A stretch of 32,495 bases of DNA from contig JAYVIX010000021.1 of NCBI GenBank assembly GCA_043769845.1, positions 1 through 32,495 on the forward strand. Reading direction: 5' to 3'. The notes under the pieces are model-generated. The model was not told the origin of the DNA. It did not search any database and was given only the letters and a program-made list of their open reading frames with translations. The stretch is from UBA9547 sp043769845. Lineage in GTDB: Bacteria > Bacteroidota > Bacteroidia > Cytophagales > UBA9547. This document shows positions 16,099 to 23,918 of this stretch, piece after piece (the first letter of the stretch is position 1; the number at the start of each line of letters is the position of its first letter). A program made the translations under genes and the position numbers.

Positions 16099-16483
16099 TT
16101 TTGGGTCAGATTCGTTGGTTATAAAAATACCGCAAACCGAATTTAATTTCAAGAAATCGTTGATGGAAGAACATTATAACTAGAATTATATGGAGTCCAC
16201 AAAATATCCTTATGCTGTTTTTAGAGGAAAATTCGACCAAAAAATAGATCCTAAAATACCAGCATCACACAAAGTGAAAGTGAAAGGTTATTTAGAAATA
16301 CATGGCGTGAGACAAAATCGTGAGATTGAAGGAACGATTGATGTGTCGGATGTGGTGAAGATTCACTCTGTTTTTCTTGTAAAAACGGCTGATCACAAAA
16401 TTGAAATTCCTAAAATCGTATTTTCAAATATTGCAGAAAATATCAAGGTCACTATTGATGGTCAGTATGTGTTTTTGAAGTAG
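16097..16483 (+). pseudogene. Truncated YceI family gene, cut by IS30 remnant and carrying a stop codon
   Basis: In one frame the strand reads NFGSDSLVIKIPQTEFNFKK, SLMEEHYN, TAG (16181-16183), then NYMESTKYPYAVFRGKFDQK and onward to a normal end at 16483. It aligns along its whole length with residues from about 50 onward of the intact YceI encoded at 23919-24461 (INFQTDSIVLRISNTDF... HFNENYMES). The GAG codon of the intact gene is TAG here, and the signal peptide and first third are missing where the IS30 remnant begins. The remaining 97-codon open frame from the ATG at 16190 lacks a leader and the first strands of the lipocalin-like barrel, so function is unlikely. Confidence 0.88.
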
Positions 16484-16501
16484 AAAACGGTATTTTTCTT
16501 G

Positions 16502-16549
16502 AATAAAAAAGAGATTGAGGAAGTTTACTTTCTCAATCTCTTTTTTATT
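16502..16549. terminator. Bidirectional terminator
   Basis: Perfect 18-base arms AATAAAAAAGAGATTGAG and CTCAATCTCTTTTTTATT with a 12-base loop. It lies one base past the stop of the anchor-V-type gene and 19 bases past the YceI pseudogene, serving both. Confidence 0.92.
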
Positions 16550-17359
16550 TTATTGTTTTACGAATGCTTTTCTTACATCTTTCCCATTTATGTTCATTTT
16601 AATAAAATAATTTCCTGAAGGTAGATTTTCAATTGAAATTTTTTCACCTTCAACGTACTCATTGTTTTCGGACATTTTTGCACCGCTTGATGAATAAATA
16701 CTATACACGGTATTCTGAGAAGCTTCAGGAGCATGTATCTTCAGATAAGATTGGGTTGGGTTTGGATAAATCGAAATCAAAGATTCTTTTATGTCTAAAA
16801 TACCGTTTTCTTCAACCGATGTTTGTATGGCACGGTTGAATATCTTAGTACCCATATAATTATGATCGCCACCTGTTTTTCCATCATTATTAGTTGCTAG
16901 ACCATCAAAATAAAACTTAACAGGTGATGATCCTGAAGTGGGTGCTGTCCAATCAAATTTAATCACTGCAGGATTTGTGTTGAAATAATTTCTTGTATGA
17001 GTTAAATGATTTCCTCCAAAAATATTGGTGCGTGTGCCATCTGTTTTTACAATTGTTCCCGCAGATGTATTAGTGTTGTTTTGAGCACTTATTGAAAATC
17101 CAAACTTTTTATTTTGTGTTGGATCTGTTATTGTTAGAGTCATTTGATATGTTTTACCAAGTGTATATCCTGTTACTGGTATATTACTTTCTAGTTTTAC
17201 ACTTCCGCTTCCAGAGCTAGCTCCATGGCATTTCACACATCCTTTCTCTTCACCTGGCTGTCCGCTTGCTGATTCCCCACCTGGGTGAGTGTATGCTTTA
17301 TGAAAGGTGTATGCACCAATAGCAATTGTTAGAAAAGAAATTATAGAAATCTTTTTCAT
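16550..17359 (-). CDS. Secreted heme-motif protein with Reeler-like (choice-of-anchor V type) domain and T9SS type A tail
   Basis: A 269-residue exported protein. Residues 1-22 are an uncleaved or cleaved leader (MKKISIISFLTIAIGAYTFH). A heme c motif CVKCH is at 41-45. A beta-sandwich follows (about 50-180) with VTGYTLGKTYQMTLTITDPT, KKFGFSISAQN, FDWTAPTSG and VKFYFDGLATNNDGKTGGD, the layout of the Reeler-like domain named 'choice-of-anchor V' in Bacteroidota. The tail from about 192 (LISIYPNPTQSYLKIH ... ENLPSGNYFIKMNINGK) is a type A sorting domain. It resembles the protein at 21700-22563 across the whole length. It converges on the YceI pseudogene and shares its terminator. Single heme attachment is inferred from CxxCH only. 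Confidence 0.85.
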   Translation of the reverse strand: MKKISIISFLTIAIGAYTFHKAYTHPGGESASGQPGEEKGCVKCHGASSGSGSVKLESNIPVTGYTLGKTYQMTLTITDPTQNKKFGFSISAQNNTNTSAGTIVKTDGTRTNIFGGNHLTHTRNYFNTNPAVIKFDWTAPTSGSSPVKFYFDGLATNNDGKTGGDHNYMGTKIFNRAIQTSVEENGILDIKESLISIYPNPTQSYLKIHAPEASQNTVYSIYSSSGAKMSENNEYVEGEKISIENLPSGNYFIKMNINGKDVRKAFVKQ

Positions 17360-17479
17360 AAAAATTATTTAAGTTAATTGTAAAATATCAATAAAGACAT
17401 GTACTCGATGATCATCATAATGACAATTGAGTAGTAAAAAATGTAAACAAAAATTAGATGTTTTTTCCCGAGTATAGGA

Positions 17480-18856
17480 TTAGCGTAAAAGGTTGATTTT
17501 TTCGCTACTTCCATCTTTTCTAATTAATGCATAGGAACCTGTAGGGGCATCATTCCCATTATTATCAGTTCCATTCCAATATGTAGGTAACTGAATTTTT
17601 CTTATAATCTGCCCCTCTTTATTAAGAATTGAAATTTCTTCATTTCCATTTAGATACACTTCGTCTTGAATGCCATCTCCGTTTGGTGAAAAATTAATCG
17701 GGCATTTAATTGATTTTCTGATAATTAGTGCATTTTCTTTTTTTATAACACAGCCATTATTGTTGTCAGCAATTAAATGGTAATTGCCATTTTGTACGTC
17801 AATTGTTTGATATTTTTGAATATTAATCAATTCATTCGTTAAAGCATTCTGAATAAAAAGTGAGAAAGGTGCAGTCATGTTCGGTAGTTCGATATTGTCT
17901 AGACTTGCTGTGGTTTGATCGCAGGAGGATTTTGTGCTAAAATTGAATTGAAGTATTTCTTGACATTCTAATACCTTTACATGTATATTTCCACTTCGCA
18001 CAGTTATGGTTTTTAGTTTAGCATTATTAGATGTGACAGAAACCCAATAACTACCTGAATCACTTTTCTGTGCAAAAGGCATAGTTAGTGTATTCACGGT
18101 TGTGGTAGTATAAATGGCTGTTCCTTTGTGCCAAGTATATGTAATTCCGGGAATTCCCTCATCTATAGGTACGCGTAGTTCGATAGGATAATTGGCGTGA
18201 GAAGTAATAGTAGTGTCATTTGTTAGGTTATATTGATTCCCAAAAATGTAGTTTCTGAAATCTTCAGGATTAGGCAAAGTTGTAAATTGAATAAAGTCTT
18301 TGAATGACAAATAATTGTTTGATAAATTTATTTTTTCAATGTTTTTGTATAAACGCATGTTGGGTAAATTCCTTAATTTATTATTGCTTAAGTTTAAGAA
18401 CTCAAGATTTATCATGTTTTCTAGTTGAGGAATTGATACAAGTTGATTGAAAGATAAATCTATTTCTTTCAATGTAGTCTTTAACATGCTTAGATCTGAT
18501 AATTCATTTAGTTGATTATGTCCAAGAAGCATTTTAGTCCACTTAGATGGTTTTAGGATAGGCGGTATCGACTTTATGTTGTTATAACTTGCATTTATTA
18601 CTGATGCATTATTAAAATAGGATATCTCTTTGATCTGGTCTATTTCATTGTTTATTAAGTTTAAAGTATTTGTTATAGTACCAGCAGATGTAGTATCTAG
18701 GTTTTTGCAATTGTAATTCATAATGCTAGGATATTGCGAACAAATTGTTTTGGCAAAAGCAGTGTCTTTAACCGTAATGTATTGCGCATCAATGTGCAGA
18801 TTGCATCCTAGAATGCATGCACATAAGAATAGAAACGATTTAATTTTTAATCTCAT
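17480..18856 (-). CDS. Secreted leucine-rich-repeat/Ig-like protein with T9SS type B sorting domain
   Basis: 458 residues from ATG at 18854-18856; the open frame runs 40 codons further up but the signal peptide starts here (MRLKIKSFLFLCACILG, cleavage near HIDAQ at 25). Domain order: leucine-rich repeats at about 70-190 (SVINASYNNIKSIPP, KMLLGHNQLNELSD, KEIDLSFNQLVSIPQL, EFLNLSNNKLRNLPN, EKINLSNNYLS), an Ig-like domain at about 225-300 (YTWHKGT ... KSDSGSYWVSVTS), an SprB-repeat-like beta domain with DVQNGNYHLIADNNNGC, and a type B sorting domain (INFSPNGDGIQDEVYLNG ... PTYWNGTDNNGNDAPTGSY ... INLLR). Last gene of the sprF-sigma-anti-sigma run, 13 bases after the anti-sigma stop. Probably the exported adhesin the module serves. 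Confidence 0.88.
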   Translation of the reverse strand: MRLKIKSFLFLCACILGCNLHIDAQYITVKDTAFAKTICSQYPSIMNYNCKNLDTTSAGTITNTLNLINNEIDQIKEISYFNNASVINASYNNIKSIPPILKPSKWTKMLLGHNQLNELSDLSMLKTTLKEIDLSFNQLVSIPQLENMINLEFLNLSNNKLRNLPNMRLYKNIEKINLSNNYLSFKDFIQFTTLPNPEDFRNYIFGNQYNLTNDTTITSHANYPIELRVPIDEGIPGITYTWHKGTAIYTTTTVNTLTMPFAQKSDSGSYWVSVTSNNAKLKTITVRSGNIHVKVLECQEILQFNFSTKSSCDQTTASLDNIELPNMTAPFSLFIQNALTNELINIQKYQTIDVQNGNYHLIADNNNGCVIKKENALIIRKSIKCPINFSPNGDGIQDEVYLNGNEEISILNKEGQIIRKIQLPTYWNGTDNNGNDAPTGSYALIRKDGSSEKINLLR

Positions 18857-18869
18857 TACTGTTATTTTT

Positions 18870-19967
18870 TTAGCGAAAAAGAGTGATAGAATACACACAA
18901 TCTTCTCCATTAGAATATGAAACAATGGTTTTGTAAACTCCAATTGGGGCAATATTTCCACCCAAATTTTGTCCATTCCAATATGTATTGTTTCCTATTT
19001 CGCCTTGAAAGCTATACATGTTTTCTCCCGCTTTATTTTTGATAATGATAGTGGCATTTTCATTTGTTAATACAGGAATTTGCCAAGGAGAATCTAGATC
19101 AGGTGAAAACGTTCTTTGGTAATCTGAAATGCAATTTGTCTCTTTTACAATTATTTGACCAAGTTGATATTCACATTCTTTGGTGTCTTTTGCTACAATG
19201 TGGTACGCACCTTTAGCGAGTTCGGAGAATTGAGTCTCTTTTACAAATTCACCATTATCATTTAAAGAGAAAACAAGTTTATCTGCAATTGAATGTGGTA
19301 GGTTAATAGTAATTGCTCCAGTCGATAATCCTTTTTGACTTGGCTTTGAAGCAAGAGATGCATCCATTCTTTCAAACACACAAGCCTTTTGGGCTGTATT
19401 TTGTTGCTTGATCAGTTTCTCAACTTGGATCGGTTTTTCTATAATTTGATGCTTTACAGTTTCTGCCGTGTCTATGATTTTCGTACTCGGTTGGCTCAAT
19501 TGTATCTGCTTAGTAGAATCTAATAAAGTAGGATTTTGCAGAACTGCTTTAGATTCGTGCTTCACTAAGTTTTTATTAATTGTAACATCAATCTCATTTT
19601 TGACCTCGGAAACAACATTTTTGGTTACAATTACTTCGTTGCTTTTTTCAGAAATTACACTTGGTTTTTGCTGCGATATATAGAAGTATGTAGCTGTAAT
19701 TGAGGCAATAATTAAGGTTGCGATACTTACTGATTTTTTAATCTTATTCTTTTTTTCGGCTATATTTAAATCAGTTTTGATTTTATTTCTGATCTTGTTC
19801 AAGTCTTGTTCTAAGACCAAATCGGATAACATTTTCTCCGTTTCTACTGCCTCTTGAAGTCCAGGATCTTTTGCCAATATTGCTTCAAACGCTGTTCTTT
19901 CTTCTGCGGAAAGTTGGTCTGTTACGTAAGCTTCAATTGTTTCAGTATGATGTTCGTATCCTTTCAT
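18870..19967 (-). CDS. Membrane anti-sigma factor whose ectodomain ends in a type-B-like T9SS sorting domain
   Basis: 365 residues in three parts. Residues 1-75 are a cytosolic anti-sigma-like domain (ETIEAYVTDQLSAEERTAFE, AILAKDPGLQEAVETEKMLS), without the zinc-finger HxxxCxxC. Residues 79-97 are one membrane span (VSIATLIIASITATYFYIS). The periplasmic part has a Lys/Val/Glu-rich stalk (100-195), an SprB-repeat-like domain (GAITINLPHSIADKLVF ... LAKGAYHIVAKDTKECEY), and from about 285 a segment (RTFSPDLDSPWQIPV, IIIKNKAGENMYSF, TYWNGQNLGGNIAPIGVY, YSITLFR) with the layout of type B sorting domains. There is no N-terminal signal peptide, so it is a tethered protein, not a secreted one. It overlaps the sigma gene by four bases (ATGA), which fits a sigma/anti-sigma pair. 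Confidence 0.85.
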   Translation of the reverse strand: MKGYEHHTETIEAYVTDQLSAEERTAFEAILAKDPGLQEAVETEKMLSDLVLEQDLNKIRNKIKTDLNIAEKKNKIKKSVSIATLIIASITATYFYISQQKPSVISEKSNEVIVTKNVVSEVKNEIDVTINKNLVKHESKAVLQNPTLLDSTKQIQLSQPSTKIIDTAETVKHQIIEKPIQVEKLIKQQNTAQKACVFERMDASLASKPSQKGLSTGAITINLPHSIADKLVFSLNDNGEFVKETQFSELAKGAYHIVAKDTKECEYQLGQIIVKETNCISDYQRTFSPDLDSPWQIPVLTNENATIIIKNKAGENMYSFQGEIGNNTYWNGQNLGGNIAPIGVYKTIVSYSNGEDCVYSITLFR

Positions 19968-20545
19968 GCTTGACCGCTCAACGCTTTTATTAGATGAGGA
20001 TATTCTTGTATTAATTCCTGTAGTTTGTTTTTACATCTATTTTTGGTCGTTTTTACGACATCAGTTGATGCTAGATTCATTTCTATCGCTATTTCTTCGG
20101 TACTTAGGTGTTTCAAAAACAATAGATTTAGAAGTTGTGAGCATTTTTCTCCTAATCTGTCAAAAATCATAGTCATTTGAGATTCTTTATCTCTCAATTC
20201 CAAATGATTCTCAATATCGGCATGTGAGTCTATTCTTTCAGGCAAAAAATCTGGATGAGTCATTTTGCTGTCCTTTTTCATTTTATTCATCCAAATATTT
20301 TTACACATTGTGTACAAGTAAGATTCTGGATTGCTAGTTAGCTCCATCTCCCCTTTTTTAATTTTTCGATAAAGAATGACAACTCCATCCTGAAAAACAT
20401 CTTTTGAATCGTCAATTGTACCTCCAAACTTGGTTACCATGCTTTTGATTTTAGGTAAGCATATTTTGTATAAATAACGTAAAGCATCATCGTCTTGTCC
20501 TCTAAGGATTGCTTCAATAATATTGATATTATTTTCTGATGCCAT
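19964..20545 (-). CDS. ECF-type RNA polymerase sigma factor
   Basis: A 193-residue sigma-70 family protein. Region 2 covers about 18-95 (ALRYLYKICLPKIKSMVTKF, DDSKDVFQDGVVILYRKIKK, NPESYLYTMCKNIWMNKMKK), with the region 2.3/2.4 promoter-melting residues in YLYTMCKNIWMN. Region 4 covers about 125-185 (GEKCSQLLNLLFLKHLSTEE, IAIEMNLASTDVVKTTKNRC, KNKLQELI), a helix-turn-helix for the -35 element. Region 3 is absent, as in ECF factors. Its stop overlaps the anti-sigma start (ATGA), and it follows the PorP/SprF gene by 46 bases. It presumably directs transcription of this module; the target promoter could not be read with confidence. Confidence 0.93.
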   Translation of the reverse strand: MASENNINIIEAILRGQDDDALRYLYKICLPKIKSMVTKFGGTIDDSKDVFQDGVVILYRKIKKGEMELTSNPESYLYTMCKNIWMNKMKKDSKMTHPDFLPERIDSHADIENHLELRDKESQMTMIFDRLGEKCSQLLNLLFLKHLSTEEIAIEMNLASTDVVKTTKNRCKNKLQELIQEYPHLIKALSGQA

Positions 20546-20591
20546 CTTAATACTAGGACAATCTTGGGCCTGGTTTGGTAAACATTATTTA

Positions 20592-21473
20592 TTAGTAATT
20601 GAGTCCAGAACTTACTTCGTCAATATCTAATCTATATCCTTTTTTGTTTAAAAGGTTTTGCATAACATAATTGAAATTAAGTAGAAAAACAGTTTTGTCA
20701 TTTAGTTGAAAGCGTATTCCTCCATAAATGCTCGCATTTCCTATATTGTCTGTTTGGAATCCAATATTGATTTTCTTATAGCATTCAAACGCAAGGGATA
20801 ATCTACCAATATTGTTTCGGTCTTTGTACCATCTAGATTCTAGCAAATAGATCAAGTTAAGATTGTCAGATAATTCTTGATTGTACCTGCCTAAAATTGT
20901 TGCATATCGTCTAAGTATATAGTTGTATATCAATGGTTTTAGATGAGATTGGGGGATCTGAAAGACTTGAATTCCAAACGATAATTTTTCAGATTCTAAA
21001 GCAACTCCTACACTGCCATCTATTTTTGTGTCACTTCCGCCAGCTCCATTTCCAGTTGCATTGAACTGGTAGCTTGCTACACCAATCATTATGCCACTAA
21101 TTATGTTAATATTCTTATTTATTTGTATTTTTAGTCCATATGTACCATAATATCTAGTTTTTCTTAGAAAGTCACTTTCATTTTCGGTCATTACAAAACC
21201 TCCTAGTAGGTGCTTTTCTTTCAAACAAATAATGCCAGAAAAGAACATAGCATTTACATCCGAAAACTGACCCTTACGACCTTGATAAAGAACGTTTAAG
21301 ATTCCCTTCCCCTCTCTTGGTAGAATTGGTGCTGGGTTGTTTATCACTTGGTTTTGGTAGATAGAAAAATGTGATACTGGATATTCAGATTGTTTTTGAG
21401 CAGCAGCAGAAAAAGAAATACAAATGACCAAAAATAGCCATTTCAAGCTGTTTAAAAAAGAAAAGTAATACAT
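20592..21473 (-). CDS. PorP/SprF family type IX secretion membrane protein
   Basis: A 293-residue outer-membrane barrel protein with signal peptide (LNSLKWLFLVICISFSAAAQ, ending near residue 26). The start of the mature part, PVSHFSIYQNQVINNPAPIL, matches the opening of PorP/SprF proteins (Q-F-x-Y-x-x-N-x-x-x-x-N-P), followed by alternating beta-strands such as GKGILNVLYQGRKGQFSDV and IGRLSLAFECYKKINIGFQT, ending in VFLLNFNYVMQN. Members help export or anchor type B cargo at the cell surface, often encoded beside their cargo. First gene of a four-gene run with the sigma, anti-sigma and a type B protein downstream; divergent from the heme-motif operon. Confidence 0.9.
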   Translation of the reverse strand: MYYFSFLNSLKWLFLVICISFSAAAQKQSEYPVSHFSIYQNQVINNPAPILPREGKGILNVLYQGRKGQFSDVNAMFFSGIICLKEKHLLGGFVMTENESDFLRKTRYYGTYGLKIQINKNINIISGIMIGVASYQFNATGNGAGGSDTKIDGSVGVALESEKLSFGIQVFQIPQSHLKPLIYNYILRRYATILGRYNQELSDNLNLIYLLESRWYKDRNNIGRLSLAFECYKKINIGFQTDNIGNASIYGGIRFQLNDKTVFLLNFNYVMQNLLNKKGYRLDIDEVSSGLNY

Positions 21474-21485
21474 GCTTGCAAGTAT

Positions 21486-21512
21486 GACAATCGAAAATGA
21501 ACATTGATTGTC
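21486..21512. promoter_or_regulatory. Inverted repeat upstream of the sprF-sigma operon
   Basis: GACAATC-N13-GATTGTC lies 13-39 bases before the sprF-like ATG. The same seven bases recur just before the sigma start (GATTGTC on the minus strand, near 20558) and at 21684-21690 before the divergent operon. This could be a shared operator or coincidence; the region 21474-21699 holds no gene. Confidence 0.3.
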
Positions 21513-21699
21513 TTACGAAATACTACAAATTTGAGCGAATAAAATAATACTGACATAATAATTTTACCTAAGGTCAGATTCAAGTTTATTAATTTATCCT
21601 ATTTTTTTGAAATCATGTTTACCTTTTTTAGGCCAAAATTGTCATCCTGATGAGATTAAATTGTATTTCTCTAATTTTTAAATGACAATCCTTTACTTC

Positions 21700-22563
21700 A
21701 TGAAAAAAACAATACTGTTTTCTGTTTTAGCTGCAGCAAGTGCACTATTTTACTTTACGCAGAAAGGCTATACTGATAGTGCAGGAAGAGCTGCGGTAAG
21801 CGGTGCACTTGGAGAAACTACTTGTTCACAAAAAAGTTGTCATGGTTCAGGTGGTGGCGGATTAGCCGATAATGCTGGTCCAGGAGCTGTTACTATTTCT
21901 AGTAGCAACATGACGAATTGGAAATTTACGGCAGGTCAAACGTATCATATCTCGGTAGTTAATACTGATAAAAATGCCAAAGTATTTGGTGTAGGGGTTT
22001 CGGCATTAGATAATGCAACCAATAAAAGTGCAGGAACTTTCAAAATTACAGATGCCACTCATACACAAATCAAAACGAAAAGTGTTTCAGGAAGTGTAAG
22101 AAGTTATGTGACCCACAATGATCAAGGTGGTGCTACCTTAACCAAGCCAGGTACTTTCAATTTCGACTGGACTGCCCCTATTGGAATCGCAAATGTAACT
22201 TTCTATTTTAGTAGTGTAGGTGCTAATAATGATGGATCTGAGGATGGTGGTGATAATGTGTATTCAGGAAAACAGATTGTTTCATTGTCTACTGGCACAG
22301 CGATAGATGATGACTTAATGACATCATCTTCGATTTCAATTTTCCCCAATCCTGCAAAATCTGAGATTAGAATAATGGTAAATGGGCTTGCCACATCCGA
22401 GACACAATACACTGTGTATTCTATCAACGGCATGAAAATGATAGAAAATATCACTTATAAACCTGGGTCAGAAATTTCATTGGAAGGTTGGACTGCAGGC
22501 AAATACTTTGTTCAAATGAACTTGAATGGAAAATCAATATCAAAACCTTTCATCGTAGAATAA
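21700..22563 (+). CDS. Secreted heme-motif protein with Reeler-like (choice-of-anchor V type) domain and T9SS type A tail
   Basis: 287 residues from the second ATG (21700), which gives the leader MKKTILFSVLAAASALFYF; an ATG six codons earlier is less likely. A CX4CH motif (CSQKSCH, 42-48) replaces the usual CxxCH. The beta-sandwich (about 60-200) shows WKFTAGQTYHISVVNTDKNA, KVFGVGVSALDNATNKSAGT, FDWTAPIGIANVTFYFSSVG and NNDGSEDGGDNVYSGKQIV. The tail from about 212 (SISIFPNPAKSEIRIMV ... EGWTAGKYFVQMNLNGK) is a type A sorting domain. Close relative of 16550-17359. First gene of a four-gene plus-strand operon; the next gene starts 2 bases after its stop. Whether CX4CH is loaded with heme is inference; related Bacteroidota proteins with extended motifs exist. 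Confidence 0.85.
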   Translation: MKKTILFSVLAAASALFYFTQKGYTDSAGRAAVSGALGETTCSQKSCHGSGGGGLADNAGPGAVTISSSNMTNWKFTAGQTYHISVVNTDKNAKVFGVGVSALDNATNKSAGTFKITDATHTQIKTKSVSGSVRSYVTHNDQGGATLTKPGTFNFDWTAPIGIANVTFYFSSVGANNDGSEDGGDNVYSGKQIVSLSTGTAIDDDLMTSSSISIFPNPAKSEIRIMVNGLATSETQYTVYSINGMKMIENITYKPGSEISLEGWTAGKYFVQMNLNGKSISKPFIVE

Positions 22564-22565
22564 TT

Positions 22566-23003
22566 ATGAATCGATCTTCTATCTTATTTATACTTCCAGT
22601 TAGTGTGATACTAATATTTGCTTGTAGAAATACCAGTTTCGACAAATTGAAAGAAGAATTTAAAGAACAAAATCAAGGGCTCGTTATTCAGGGTTCGCAT
22701 GTTGTTGATACTTCAAAAGTAATAAGTTTTAAGGATGATATTCTATTTATAATGGAGCTTCAATGTGGATCTAAAGACAACAACTGCCATAATGCGCAAG
22801 CAGTTGCTGGAGGAACTTCTTCTATTGGTTTATATGATTATGCAGGTGTGAAAGCCGCGCAGGATCCAGATGGATTGTTGTATAGTTCTATTATTTGGGA
22901 TGGAAATGCTTCAAAGATGCCATCAAAGAGCAAAACCAAAATAGATAAATTATATATAGGAGCTATTAAAAAGTGGATTGATAATGGAATGTCTAATAAT
23001 TAA
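22566..23003 (+). CDS. Cytochrome c-like lipoprotein with extended heme motif
   Basis: 145-residue lipoprotein. ATG at 22566 (2 bases after the previous stop) gives a signal ending in IFAC, C20 lipidated. The rest resembles small Bacteroidota cytochromes with the order heme motif, SY/YDYAGVK, MP and a C-terminal I-x-x-W-I-x-x-G: here ELQCGSKDNNCHNAQAV (CX6CH), SIGLYDYAGVKAAQDPDG, SKMPSKSKTK with a candidate methionine ligand, and AIKKWIDNGMSNN. The CX6CH spacing is unusual; most relatives have CxxCH or CX4CH. Probably an outer-membrane or periplasmic electron carrier partnered with its neighbours. Heme binding cannot be proved from sequence. Confidence 0.78.
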   Translation: MNRSSILFILPVSVILIFACRNTSFDKLKEEFKEQNQGLVIQGSHVVDTSKVISFKDDILFIMELQCGSKDNNCHNAQAVAGGTSSIGLYDYAGVKAAQDPDGLLYSSIIWDGNASKMPSKSKTKIDKLYIGAIKKWIDNGMSNN

Positions 23004-23013
23004 AGTATTCAAA

Positions 23014-23907
23014 GTGAGGTACATAAATTTTATTGTTTTAACGATTTTATTCTTTCATAATATAACATCGGCACAAGACATGATGGATATGTTGGAGAAG
23101 AACGAGCCAACCAAAAAAGAAATAACGAAAGCAACTTTTAAATCAACTCGATTAGTCAATATGCAGACTGTTGAGTCTTTAGGGCCTAGAAGTTTAGATT
23201 TTAGAATTTCTCATCATTTTGGCAATCTCGAATCTGGACCTGAAAGTTTTTGGGGCTTTGATAATGCGGCAAGCATTCGCATCGCTTTGGAATATTCGTA
23301 CGATGGCAGGCTAATGGGTGGCATTGGAAGAACCTCACAAGGAAAGCTAATGGATGGATTTTTGAAGTATAGACTTTTGCGACAATCAGTTGACGGAGAC
23401 ATGCCTTTGAGCGTCACTTTGTTTTCTTCCGCTTACTATACGTTGGAAAAAGATGCAAGTGCAAAATCAAACGGGTTTGATCGCTATAAAGATCGAGCGA
23501 ATCGTTTTTCATATTGCAGTCAGATTATGCTTGCACGCAAGTTTTCCGAAAAGTTGTCGTTACAGGTTTCGCCTACTTATATTCACTTTAATCAAATAGA
23601 AACGTCAGACCAATCAAATGATGTTTGGGCAGTTGCTGGATTGGCAAGGTTGAAAATGACTAAAAGAAGTGCTGTGGTTTTAGAATATACACACAATTTC
23701 AATCAGTTTCCTACTCAAGGTACAATCAAATTTTACAATCCTTTGGGAATTGGATATGAAATTGAGACTGGTGGACATGTATTTCAGATGTTCCTGACCA
23801 ATGCATCAGGCATAACAGAAACCCAAACAATAACAAATACTACTACAAGTATTGAAAAATGGGGAATAGGTTTCGGCTTCAATATTTCAAGAGTATTTGC
23901 ACTTTAA
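23014..23907 (+). CDS. Outer-membrane barrel protein, DUF5777 type
   Basis: About 297 residues. The earliest ATGs in the frame lie inside the previous gene; GTG at 23014 gives a proper signal peptide (VRYINFIVLTILFFHNITSA then Q), so it is preferred, with the ATG at 22984 as an alternative. The mature part has KSTRLVNMQTVESLGPRSLD, FRISHHFGNLESGPESFWGF, DNAASIRIALEYSYDGRLMG, and alternating strands to the end WGIGFGFNISRVFAL; this is the pattern of DUF5777 barrels, which in Bacteroidota are commonly encoded with cytochrome-like and YceI genes. Its function in those clusters is unknown; a conduit or pore beside heme proteins is inference. The YceI gene begins 11 bases after its stop. Confidence 0.8.
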   Translation: MRYINFIVLTILFFHNITSAQDMMDMLEKNEPTKKEITKATFKSTRLVNMQTVESLGPRSLDFRISHHFGNLESGPESFWGFDNAASIRIALEYSYDGRLMGGIGRTSQGKLMDGFLKYRLLRQSVDGDMPLSVTLFSSAYYTLEKDASAKSNGFDRYKDRANRFSYCSQIMLARKFSEKLSLQVSPTYIHFNQIETSDQSNDVWAVAGLARLKMTKRSAVVLEYTHNFNQFPTQGTIKFYNPLGIGYEIETGGHVFQMFLTNASGITETQTITNTTTSIEKWGIGFGFNISRVFAL

Positions 23908-23918
23908 TCTTTATCGCA

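Noticed and set aside
16190..16483. 97-codon YceI-like frame considered as a complete small gene
   Set aside because: Homology to the intact YceI continues upstream of the ATG in the same frame through a TAG, so the ATG is internal to a broken gene.
18870..19967. Anti-sigma protein considered as an ordinary T9SS-secreted protein because of its tail
   Set aside because: It has no N-terminal signal peptide, has an internal single span after an anti-sigma-like domain, and its start overlaps the sigma gene stop.
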